Assembly: GCA_020740775.1 (NCBI GenBank)
Contig: JAHEWK010000043.1
Coordinates: 144,003 to 208,002, forward strand
Length of the DNA: 64,000 nt
Origin: Ilyonectria destructans
Lineage: Eukaryota; Ascomycota; Sordariomycetes; Hypocreales; Nectriaceae
Direction of reading: 5' to 3'
Part shown: positions 54,449-64,000 of the stretch, in pieces
Position numbering within the stretch: the stretch's first letter is position 1
How the letters are laid out: every line of letters begins with the position of its first letter
Position numbers and translations under genes: made by a program
The notes under the pieces: model-generated
Seen by the model: only the letters and a program-made list of their open reading frames with translations
Told to the model about the DNA's origin: nothing
Databases searched by the model: none

Positions 54449-56140
54449 GGGCAACGGGGAGAACATAGAGAATACACACGACCAAGTCATCTGAAGTGCC
54501 ACGCCAGCTTTCCGACAGTACCAGGGGGCAAAAGATTGGTCAATAATCACATTAATTGCAATTACTGGGCACACTAGCTGCTCTTTTAAGCCTCTCTCGC
54601 TGTTCGGTGAACCAAGCCGTAACAATTCTGAAGTAAGTATATACAATCGCTCTCTATTTGTTACAGGCTGGAGCCTGGGGACATAGCTGCGGCTGTGCCG
54701 AAGCCAGAGTCAAGATGCTAGCAACTACTAGTACGAAGACTAACTCAGCTGCCGGGACCTACCGAAAGAACACGGGAAGTCACCGGGCAACCGGCGGGAA
54801 GATTTCCGAAGACTTCCCGGAGACTTCCTGAGGATTACTATAAAACTGTATAGAGACTTCTATGGAGGGAAATCCTTCTTTTCTTCTTAGATTTAGATAG
54901 ACAATTCACAGCACTCTTTGCACGGGAGATCCTCAAAGGGCCAGCCCTTAACACTATTATACCCAGATTGATCAATGCTTTATAAGGCTAAGAAACTTAA
55001 CAATAAGGCAAAATGTCTCCTAGAGATATATAGAAAGACACTAACCCAAGGAGATCTTCTTCACCATCAGTTGGACATATACATACTGCATCTAGCCCCC
55101 TCCGTTTATCGCTTAGTTTAGATCTAGCTAATCCAGGAATCCACTGCAGGGAAGAAAGTACTTTAATTCTGGTGACTTCGCACTCTTATAAGCCCAGAAA
55201 CCCTCTAATATCGGCGAAATTAGGACTTGGAGTTAACATCCGGCCGGGAGAATATATCTTACCTATTATCTCCCGTACCGAACCCTAATATTATGTCTTA
55301 CCTCGTTTCATTGTGGACTGGCAAAGGGAAGGATTGACGAGGGCTTTGGCTACCACAGCTAGATGGTCATTCGTCAGTGCCTGCTTCCGGATAGCTAGCC
55401 GCAGAAATTCCGCATCTAGTTACCGATTCCCTACATAGACGGGATCCATACCGTTCAAATGTGTGTCTGACTAGTTGGGTCTTGTGGTTGCTACTATAAA
55501 TATGGTAAATATCTACTGGTTACCGATATCGTGACTACTTCGATGAGGATTCAGCAGACGAAGAAGAAATTACATTTCGCCGTGGAGATACCTGGGCATT
55601 ATGGTCTGGTTCGGGATGTGGCATGGGTTCCCGGGAATATACCAGAGGTTACGATATTATCGCTACAGTATGCCAGTATGGCGATACTCATGTCTTCCGG
55701 GTTGAGACGCCATATTCCGAGGATGGCAGAACTCACTGTCTGCTGCCGACCTCCTCAAGCCCCAGCCTCACTCCTCGAAAGACATACCTCAGACCAAGAG
55801 GAACGGCGCAAGTACACCCGCTGAAAAGCAGCTGCAACAACAGCGACAGGGGCAACAACAAATACAGCCGCCGACACCTCAAACACATCCTCAAAAAACC
55901 ATCATGAGCATCACAAACCCTCCGGTCTCAGCAGCGGCCTCGCCAAATCAGGAACCCCACGGCGACCGACAGTGACAGACAGTGGACTGGTCAGCCGGAG
56001 CAGGCCAAGCACACGTTCCGGGAGATATCAAAGCTTAACAACCATCGGACACCTGTGCGGCACTGACCACGGGCTGGGTGACCTTGGTAGCCTGGGCACC
56101 AGCTTAGACGATGCGTTGGCAGGCTGGGTTGCTCAAGTAG
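54449..56140. other. AT-rich intergenic stretch with an unassigned frame
   Basis: A frame from about 55512 to 55907 (GYRYRDYFDEDSADEEEITF... ending at a TGA) is open but has no start and no recognisable domain. It may be a transposon ORF remnant. Otherwise no feature is seen. Confidence 0.35.
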
Positions 56141-56148
56141 GTTACGTC

Positions 56149-56931
56149 CATACATGGGCAAACCGTTTAAACGGTCGAATATTTCCTCAAACGTTTGAAC
56201 GGTTCAAAAATATTGCAAACGGTTAAACGAACGAATAAACGATTTAAACGAACGAATGAACGATTTATGACGGTGAGAAATATCCACCGCGCCTGCTTTA
56301 TCTCGACACACAGTGCAAGTATAGATGGTTTTACCTCCAGTCTTGCGTCCGCGTGTATTTGAACGGTCCTTCGTAATGTCCATAATTGAGAGGAAGTTTG
56401 ACGGCAATCCATTGACATCTTGGGGGTTTTCTGTAGCACCAATAATAGACGATGTGTCAGATGACATATTGGTAGTTAAAAGGCGAGATTTTGAACTTGG
56501 TATCATGGATTGAGACCCGATATCAATGGGTTTTTTGTCAACCTAGCACCGATACACGAATGCAGACATTGAACAAAAGATCAGTGTAGATTGAGGACCA
56601 TCTCTTCTATCTAAGGAGCGACGAGAGTCGGTCTCTTATACCTGTGTTCAGTCTGCCGATCTCATAGGCAGCAGGCTGTTACCTGACGCTAGATATGGTG
56701 TAGCGTTCACGCTGACCGTGAAGCTATTCACGATGGTCGTGATCCTTGCCCACCTAAGCGAAGGTCTCCGGAGCTTGACATTTTGAAAGATTTTTCGAGT
56801 GCCAGGGCTGGAAAATCGTTTAACCGTTCAAACGGTTTTAGGATGCCCTTAAACGGTTAAACGATTTAACATGCATAAACGTTTTAAACGGAACGAACGA
56901 ACGAACGAACGAACGAAAGTGCCCATGTATG
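56149..56931 (-). mobile_element. Internally deleted, non-autonomous copy of hAT-2 (783 bp)
   Basis: It has the same 12-bp ends CATACATGGGCA as hAT-2 and a GTTACGTC target duplication (56141-56148 and 56933-56940, with one extra A at the right end). Its minus strand matches the first roughly 830 bp of hAT-2 without the nested LTR, up to CACTGTGTGTxGAGATAAA. It then jumps to the last roughly 150 bp (AGCAGGCGCGGTGG). The 5' transposase exon (starting MIPSSKSRLLTT) remains, but the catalytic core is gone. It lies 21 bp beyond the desaturase stop codon. Confidence 0.93.
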
Positions 56932-56952
56932 AGTTACGTCCTCGTTCTCGAA

Positions 56953-58342
56953 CTAGGCACGCTTCCAGATCTCGACCTCGCAGCCGCCGCGAAGGACACC
57001 CACACGCATGGTCGACAGGAGGTTGTGGGCGGCGTTGGAGTGGTTGTAGACACCGCCGTTGAAGACGGCAGTGGCATCCTTGCCAATAGCGGAGGAGATG
57101 AGTGCCTTGCCACCGGGGTGGTCCTTGATGAAGTCGGTCACGTCGTGGATGACACCGGCAATGGCAACGAGGGCCTTTCCGTTCTTGGAGTCGGCCACGA
57201 AGTCGTCCCAGTGGACAACAGGGAGCTGCTCCAGGGGAATACCCCAGTCGAGGGTAGCACGCTTCTGGTCGAGCTTCTTCTGCATCTGCTGGACACGACC
57301 CTTCTCGATCTCATTCTGGCGGAATTGCTTCAGGTCGTAGGCAAGGCCAAGTTGCTTCCAGATCCAGATGGACCACTTGGTGGGGTCATACTGGTACCAC
57401 TCGATGGCGTTTCGGTAGTCCGAGGGAAACTCGTGGTGGAAGTTGTGGTAGCCCTCACCGAGGGTGACTAGAGCAGTAATGACGTGGTCACGGGGCGAGT
57501 TTCGGTCGTCGAAGGGCTGGTCACCGAGCCAGTGGGCGAGGGAGTTGACGCAGAAAGTGGCCTGCTGGAGGAAGCATATTCGGAGGATACCGGCGTAGAC
57601 GAAACCGCCGAGCCAGTCGCTCCAACCGAAACCAGCGACGATAGTAGGCAGGACAAAGGCCATGAAGATGACGCACTTGAGATAGTTGCGGTGCTGCCAG
57701 ACAACGATGGGGTCCTCGTTAAGGTCGGTGATGTCGGTTCGGCCCTGGCGCTTGGGGTTCTGCTTAAAGACCATCCATCCGATGTGGGCGTAGAGGAGAC
57801 CTTTGCGGACGGAGTAGGGGTCCTTCTCGGTGTCGGTGTATCGGTGGTGAGCACGGTGGCCGTAGGACCACCAGCGGATAGAGCCCTCAATAGCACCAGC
57901 TCCGACAGCAGCCAGGTATATTTTGAGGGGAGTAGTGGCCTTATAGGAAGTGTGAGCCCAAAGACGATGGTAACCTACAAAATGGCGGAAGGTCAGTATC
58001 GACAAGCAGCGGAAGGGGAGCGCAATTGAACAAGGACTCACCAGCAGTGATTCCAAGGCCGGTGTTGAAGTAGAAGATGACGGCCCAGATGGCAGTATAG
58101 AGGCGAAGAGGGACCCAGTAGGCGGAGATAAAGCCAATGATGGGAATGATGATGATGAGAGTGGTGTTGAGCCAGTTGATGTGGAGGTGGATGTTGGACC
58201 AAGTCATTGAAGTGCCGGTAATGTGAAGCTTCTTGGGATCGTACTTGGTGTTGCTTCGGAGCGGCTTGTAGTCGGTGGTGCCGTCTGGGAAGGCCGCGGC
58301 CCCCTTGCTGGCCCCCTTGCTGGCCAAACACAACGACGCCAT
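56953..58342 (-). CDS. ole1: Acyl-CoA delta-9 desaturase with cytochrome b5 domain
   Basis: Exons 58342-58042 and 57974-56953 (67-bp intron) join to 440 residues. Membrane helices flank three histidine boxes: H103RLWAH108, H140RAHH144 and H277NFHH281, which bind the di-iron centre. The C-terminal cytochrome b5 domain has the heme ligands H386 (HPGG) and H412 (NHSNAA). The enzyme introduces the first double bond into stearoyl- and palmitoyl-CoA in the endoplasmic reticulum, using electrons from its fused b5 domain. The protein ends at EVEIWKRA. Related fungal enzymes often have a longer tail, so the end may have been trimmed. Its 3' untranslated region is interrupted within 20 bp by the hAT-2 derivative. 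[10 protein letters not shown] repeat sits near the N terminus. Confidence 0.95.
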
Positions 58343-61300
58343 CTTGAGCGGCGATTAACAAGTATTGAGACTGCTTAGAGGAGAGTCGTCCACGACGAGA
58401 AACCAGCAGGACTCTTCTCCCGATGCGAAAACCACGAGGGTAGTATCTCGAAAGCGAAGTGGGAGGAGGAAGCTAGGATATAGATAGGTCAGGAGAACTA
58501 GATGGAGGGAGGTGTCGGGAAGTGGTAGATTGACAAGTCGTTGGTTGGTTGGGGCGGCGCCAAAAGGCGTTACATCAGACCCGAACCCAGGCGAGTGTGT
58601 GGATGACCAGGGGCGGGTTCCCCTGGGGTTGGGGTTAGCAGCGCAACTGGAACAGGGAGGAGAAGGAAGAAGAAAGACAGGGAGTGGAAGGGGAAGTTGA
58701 GAGCAAGGGATACGAGATGGATTGGCCACATATTGAGTGTGTATCCCTCTGATATTCGGGGGTTTCCCCCCCCCAAACCCACTCTTCACAAACCTACCTT
58801 TGGGGATGGGACAGACGGAACACATTTCTCCCAACAGTCAACAAGGAGGTTCCTCCAAACTTTGTTGGACGCTGGGCTGGTCCGCCGGGTTTGGGCGGGA
58901 AATGCTCCCGCTGCTGCGACGAAAGGATTGGAACTAAAGCATACAGCTTAGCAACTGAATTGTACGTATTATACGCAGGTGGAGTTCGCATGTTCGAGTG
59001 TTGGCGATAAACCTGCCAGTCCCGAATCTCGGCGGCGAGTGCGGCGTTACCGTGCAAGAAGCTGCAACAAAGTGGGTTTCCTGACTAGCAACTTTTTCTT
59101 GGACCTTGAGAGCAGTGCCGTTTATGATTATCATCACATGGGGCGAGTATGTGTTTATTCCTGGCCAGATGCCGAGGTCAAGATCAGCCCTACGATTGCA
59201 ACATCTCCAAGACAATGTACCAGTTCTGCGGTTGCTGCTACTGGTGATTGCCGGTGGATGTGTGTAGTCGACTTTTCTGCGCGTCCCGGGCCATTCCCTG
59301 CGGGGCGCCCCTCCGACCGGTTGCCGTTTGTGGGTTAAGGGCACATGCCAGCCGATGTACCTCTGCACCTAAGTTGAGTGAATAAATACCTGCGGCTGCT
59401 TGTCCCTTGTCTATTCCCGGGTGCCTTGCAGCGGGGTGATTGGTTGTAGTGTCGGGCATGGAGCTTAGCGACTTCTTGAGCTCACGAGCTGGAGCTGTCT
59501 TACACTATCGCTATTGGCGAATGCAGTTGTTGACGATGCCCCACTCTCCCTACAACGCTCTGTAACAACCCTCAATGCCTCTTCAGAATTACCATAACCA
59601 GTAAGAAATTTCCGTCTCAACGTCAATCAAGCATCATGCAATTACAGTCCATACCCCAACAACACCAACCAATCCAACGTGTTCCAAAAGCCCGTCCCCA
59701 CCCTAAGATCCGAAATCTCAGCTCTGCGAACAAACTCGCACCTATAAAATCCCCCCCAACCCCAATCTCCAAATCGACCGATGCCTCGGTCCATTTCTCT
59801 TGCTTGTGACATGACGCCACAGCCCAGAGCCTCTGTGTCAAAAGTCTTACGCGTCCGTATTCGGCTTGGTTGGCCGTCTCGCATCTCCCGTTCTTCCGAC
59901 GACGGCGTTTTTTGGCTGCCATTTCGCGTGCCTCCCCAGCCTTTCCCCCAACAAAACGCGCTTATCGGATGCGCCAAGCCGAGTGGGGGGCCAGGCGCTA
60001 GCTCCTGCGTTCTTTTTTCTTTTTTTAGGACTCAAGCTAGGCATGTTCGTCTCGCGTAATATCAGAGAACCATACTCAAGATCCGCTCACGGCATGTGGC
60101 ATCCCTACCGCCTACTTGAAATGTTTTGAGGACATCTAAGGATACGGAGAACAAAATTGTTGAAACAGCAGCAATTACAGCACTCGACGGCAGCTTCAAA
60201 CGGTTGATCGAATAGCATACTATACAACTACCTGTCCGTTTTGCGTCAAAACCCAACTGGTCCGTGCGCATTACCTCGTCCCTCAGTTTTCGCTTGTGTT
60301 GTGACAAAAAGCAACACATTCGTCAAGGAAAAGACGACTGATCTACTGCGTCACGCCTAGCCACGTACCGAGAATCATGGACTTACGCACACCTACCTCC
60401 GAAGTAGTTGGAATCTCGCGGACTTTGTTACTACACCGACCTTGACGAAAGATGCCTACATCTGTCGTGAATGCGAGAGATATGTTACCGTGCAAATGCT
60501 ACGAACGCGAAAGAACATGACAACTAGTTCCTGGTTTCTTGCGCTTAGGATTGCCTCCTAGCAGACACGATATTCGATTTATTCAACAACCCCTCAGATA
60601 TATACACATCGGCTACCTGTTCTCGCCCTCGACCTATCAATTCGTCCACCTTCACCCCAGCGGTCCTCATATGCAGTTGTCGGGTCACGCCCTCCACCAC
60701 CGCTGCCACAATCGCCATCGTCAACGCCAATGCCGCAGCAGGTTCGTCGCCCCTCAAGCTCAAAACCGCAAGCGCCTACAAGCACACGGCCCACCTCGAC
60801 TAATACACCACTGCCACCAACGACTAAACCACGCCTCCGATCCCCGCACAATTCATCGCCCGCCTCGATACACGACCTAGAACGCCGCTTCCACAATAAA
60901 CCCAGCCCTTTTCATAACCGAAAGGCCTATCATGCAGAAACAACCCGCCACCGCCATTGCACGGCTTTTACACGCTATTGCGGACCCCATCGGATCTCAA
61001 AATCCAGGCTACATCCTTGGACGCGATCCATTTCTGAACGAACCTAAACCATGCACCGTCGTGCCATCAGCAAGTCTCGCTTCCTCTGCCGGAGATAGGA
61101 CCTTGAACACTTGGAGAATAGCCTTCAAGCGCACTTGCTACTACTATCCAGTCACGAGATCTCGTAGAGAAGCCATGTATAATAGCATTCAAGCACGCAA
61201 GCAAGCAAGCACATTTTCCCTTTGTATGGACTGGAATGGAATTTATCTCGCCCGGGGAACAGGCCCCACAGGGCCGGTACGCTAAGCTGTTTACCGTTCA

Positions 61301-61986
61301 GACGATCTGTATGGGCTCTTAGGAGACTATGTCAAACTGTGAGAAGCGGGATTATGTCATTTATTATTAGTGCCCTATAGCTCATTATCATCTTTGCATT
61401 TGTCCTCGATCTTTATGTTTTATTTTATTTTATATTAAAAAGAAATTGTAAATAAATAAATAAAAGAACGTTGGGAACCCAGAAACTTGCCATGTCCAGA
61501 CTCGTTAAGTCCAGATTTTGGGAAAGCTGCCTGTCAGTGCACACGTCGCCTCATTGCAACATATTTTCTTTGTCAATCGAACAGATTGCTTACTGATCGG
61601 GAACGGCCCGGTACCTATCTTTGGGACTATTGTCTTGTGCTTGCAGTCAGTGGAGGCGCGTCCTCTGACACACACTTTCTCTTGCCCTTGGGTTGCTTTC
61701 CCGGTTACTAACCCTAGTCTGCGCAAATGCTTTACAAGCGGATAGGAGGCCGCTGCCCTAATCGCTTTGTGGGTGGGGTTGGAGATCACTAGGTTTGCAC
61801 ATACTTCAGCAGGAGTCGTATGCATCCCAAGGCCCATATCATAAGAGTCTACGGTACGGTCTCCTAAACGAAGTCCAGTCATCGCTGGAGCCATATATGA
61901 ATTTGATCAGGCTTGTGATTGCTGATCTAGATGTCTAGAGACCCTGAGCAGTCACGATGAGCACCTCTATAGTATTCTAACGACTA
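58343..61986. other. Desaturase promoter and long intergenic region
   Basis: The first 400 bp are presumably the desaturase promoter and leader. A Pro/Ser/Thr-rich frame at 60664-61047 (SRPPPPLPQSPSSTPMPQQVRRPSSSKPQ...) could be an exon or gene fragment, but it has no recognisable domain and no clear start or splice sites. An AT-rich tract with AAATAAATAAATAAAAG repeats is near 61430-61475. Nothing else can be named. Confidence 0.4.
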
Positions 61987-63901
61987 AGTCCCTAGGGGGG
62001 GTTATGGTTCACCCCTGGTTCTGGTTCGCCCCCCTGCGCGTAATCCTTGCCAACGCGTCGACGCGTTGGCTACCTATTTCCCTTCGTCAACTATCACAAC
62101 TTAGATCAATCAAACTGCTTTTTCGTGTTTTAGACTGCCAGGGAGCCGTTATGCCTCGTAATACTACCGCCGATGTAGATAACGCCATCTAAGATATCCT
62201 CCATGGCGAAACCATCCGGACGTCGGCCAAGATCCACGGAATACCTCACCAGACACTTCGTCACTGGCTTCTTGGCCGACAACCACACTCTGTGGCACAC
62301 CAAAACCAACAGCGACTTTCTACAGTGCAAGAAGAAGACCTTGTTAGGTGGATTCTAATGCAAGAAGGCCTTGGTTACGCGCCTTCGCATGCCCAAGTTC
62401 GTTCTGTGGCTTCGGCGATCTTACGAGCTCAAGGAGACCACCAAGCTCTTGGAAAGAAGTGGACTAGTGGCTTCGTCAAGTGCCATTCGACTACCAATAC
62501 TAAGATAGGTTGCAAGACTGCTTGGAATTAAGTTAATGCGATATATCCCGCTAATATCAACAAGTTGTCCGAGCTTTACGATACTGTCAGCTGGATCCCC
62601 CCCAACGGCGATACAACGCGGATGAAGCAGGCATTATGGAAGGCTTGGGTGTTAACGGTTTGGTTATTGGTAGTTCAGAGAAGCCTCCCGGCCAGACACG
62701 TGTTAAAGAGGGCAGCAGTCGCACCTGGGCCTTGTTTATCGAGTGTATATCAGCGACTGGTAAGGTCTTAGACCCCCTCATCATCTTCAAGGGGGCCTCT
62801 GTTCAAGATCAGTGGTTCAGTGACCAACTACTTGAAAATATCCTAATTGGCATACTACCTACACTGTCAATGAATGGACAAGCAACGATAGTGCGCTTGA
62901 GTGGCTTGAGAAGGCTTTTTGCCACAGGCAGCCTTAGAGGACCTCTCTGCAGCAAGACTACTTATTGTCGACGCCCATAGTTCGCACACTACGGAGGATT
63001 TCATGACGACTTGCTTCCTGAATAACGTCTATATATTATTCTTGCCAGCTCACACTTCTGACGTTACAAAGCCTTTCGGTCTGGGCTGTTTTTCCACTTT
63101 GACGACAGAGTCAAGGAAACTCGTCAGCTGCTGGATGGCTCTCACGCACTTAAACTGTGTTGGCAAAGTCAAATTTCTTAATCTCTGCACAAAAGCTCGA
63201 GAAAAAGGATTACAGAAACCAATATCGAAGCTGGCTGGCGGGCAACGGGTCTATTCCCCAGGAACCCATATAAAACTTTGTCTTCACGCTGGGTAATATA
63301 CCCACAAGACCAGACACCTACACCCCAGTCGCACAGCAATATCTCCACCCCAACGAAGAGCCAAGACGTCGTGAAAGTCTTAGTTAGCAAGGCAAGAACC
63401 CCAGGATCGAGATTAATCATTCGCAAGATTGATAGTTCGTTTGATAAGCGCACCACACAGCTTGCAGTAAATGATCGTGAGATCGCTCGCTTACATGCAC
63501 AGTTGGAACAGACCAATCCACGAAAACGTCGAAGAGTGCAACCAAATCCAGACGATACTTTCATAAGCCTTTCCAAAGTAGCTGCACAACGCAACCAAGA
63601 GCCGACCCAACATACAATTGAAGCTAGGGCGCAAGAGGATACAACTGTCGTTCGAAGTGAAGAGGTAGATAGTAGCACCGATGAGCAGCCATCTCTAGTG
63701 CGTCCCAGGAGGTCAATTAGGCGTGCACAGCAATGCAGGACTCCTTCGGATGAAGAGAGTAATTAAACAATTCAAATGGTATTTTTATTGTATTTTTTTT
63801 AGCTATTAAATTGACATAGTTGTGACAATATATGTGGTTGTGCCAGTGTTTTGATGGGGTGAACCAGAACCGGGGGTGAACCAGAACCCCCCCTAGGGAC
63901 T
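61987..63901 (+). mobile_element. pogo/Fot-type DNA transposon (1915 bp), inactive
   Basis: Terminal inverted repeats of about 46 bp start AGTCCCTAGGGGGGGTT and contain two TGGTTC-ACCCC-like blocks. They differ at a few positions between ends and are flanked by TA (61985-61986 and 63902-63903). It holds a decayed CENPB/DDE transposase. Confidence 0.92.
62151..63766 (+). pseudogene. pogo transposase with multiple stops and frameshifts
   Basis: The N-terminal start MPRNTTADVDNAI is followed by a TAA. The helix-turn-helix (IRTSAKIHGIPHQTLRHWL) and CENPB-type region (GYAPSHAQVRSVASAIL) follow in the same register, ending at another stop. DDE_1 blocks are then found across shifted frames: GVNGLVIGSSEK, TWALFIECISATGKVLDPLIIFKG and LLIVDAHSSHTTEDF. 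The last expected acidic residue in the QPLDVGCF motif is replaced (KPFGLGCFS, D to G). The C-terminal basic region (ENPRKRRR-like) is intact in 63278-63766. The enzyme is dead by several independent lesions. Confidence 0.88.
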
Positions 63902-64000
63902 TATACTGTCGAGCTCCTTGGTTTATGTTTTTGACCTTGAAATTTAAATTTAAATATTTCTAGATATAGCTTTTTTTCCGCAATATAATATAACGCGTCA

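Noticed and set aside
56325..56513. Plus-strand 62-codon frame also present at 39094-39282
   Set aside because: It is duplicated only because both regions are copies of hAT-2; the coding strand is the opposite one.
59642..60129. Several overlapping open frames of 85-110 codons
   Set aside because: They exist on both strands at once without domains or intron signals, as expected by chance.
1..64000. tRNA or rRNA genes
   Set aside because: No cloverleaf with conserved T-arm sequence or rRNA motif was found by reading; a tRNA search program would settle this.

Overview
The window is nuclear DNA from a filamentous ascomycete (Pezizomycotina), most likely Eurotiales-like. The evidence is consistently short GT-AG introns (44-75 bp with CTRAC-type branch sites), an eglC-type GPI-anchored GH17 glucanase, fungal Zn2Cys6 regulators, a cytochrome-b5-fused delta-9 desaturase, and a typical fungal transposon mix (Ty1/copia, Tad-like LINE, hAT, Crypton, Helitron, pogo). 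No exact species is claimed. It reads like a repeat-rich accessory or subtelomeric compartment: a few intact genes lie among nested transposons and decayed copies of core genes.

Layout. 1-8.1 kb: a Tad-like LINE (minus strand) split by a complete Ty1/copia element (1384-7917) with identical-looking 129-bp LTRs, a perfect 5-bp target duplication and an array of six structured repeats before its 3' LTR. 8.1-10.9 kb: a hAT element whose transposase has two stops. 11.2-12.5 kb: a four-exon, seven-segment membrane protein. 12.5-15.9 kb: no convincing gene. 16.2-18.9 kb: a Crypton-type tyrosine recombinase gene with a GCR1-like tail. 20.5-21.8 kb: GH17 beta-1,3-glucanase. 22.4-24.1 kb: minisatellite, solo LTR and a MITE with perfect 37-bp inverted repeats. 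24.5-24.9 kb: a tiny four-exon gene for a secreted eight-cysteine peptide with defensin-like cysteine spacing. 26.6-32.4 kb: an intact autonomous Helitron.

32.8-34 kb: a divergent 14-3-3 paralogue lacking two phosphopeptide-pocket residues. 36.4-37.2 kb: a Zn2Cys6 gene with an in-frame minisatellite and no regulatory domain. 38.4-42.6 kb: a WSC/glyoxal-oxidase gene remnant whose 60-bp intron received a hAT element, itself later hit by an LTR element (now a solo LTR). 42.7-43.1 kb: GSK-3 pseudogene. 43.4-45.6 kb: a 5'-truncated LINE with a restriction-like endonuclease domain, ending in telomere-like repeats fused to a truncated Zn2Cys6 activator gene (45.6-47.5 kb). 47.8-50.3 kb: alpha/beta-hydrolase fragment and a frameshifted ATP synthase alpha pseudogene. 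50.5-53.3 kb: intact V-ATPase subunit a. 53.7-54.4 kb: third solo LTR and a mariner fragment. 56.1-56.9 kb: internally deleted copy of the second hAT element, 21 bp from the stop codon of the delta-9 desaturase (57-58.3 kb). 62-63.9 kb: a dead pogo element.

The intact resident genes (membrane protein, GH17, defensin-like peptide, V-ATPase a, desaturase) do not form an obvious pathway. The unifying theme is transposon nesting, probable chromosome-end repair and gene decay. All gene structures were worked out by eye, and gene identities rest on recognised motifs rather than database searches.
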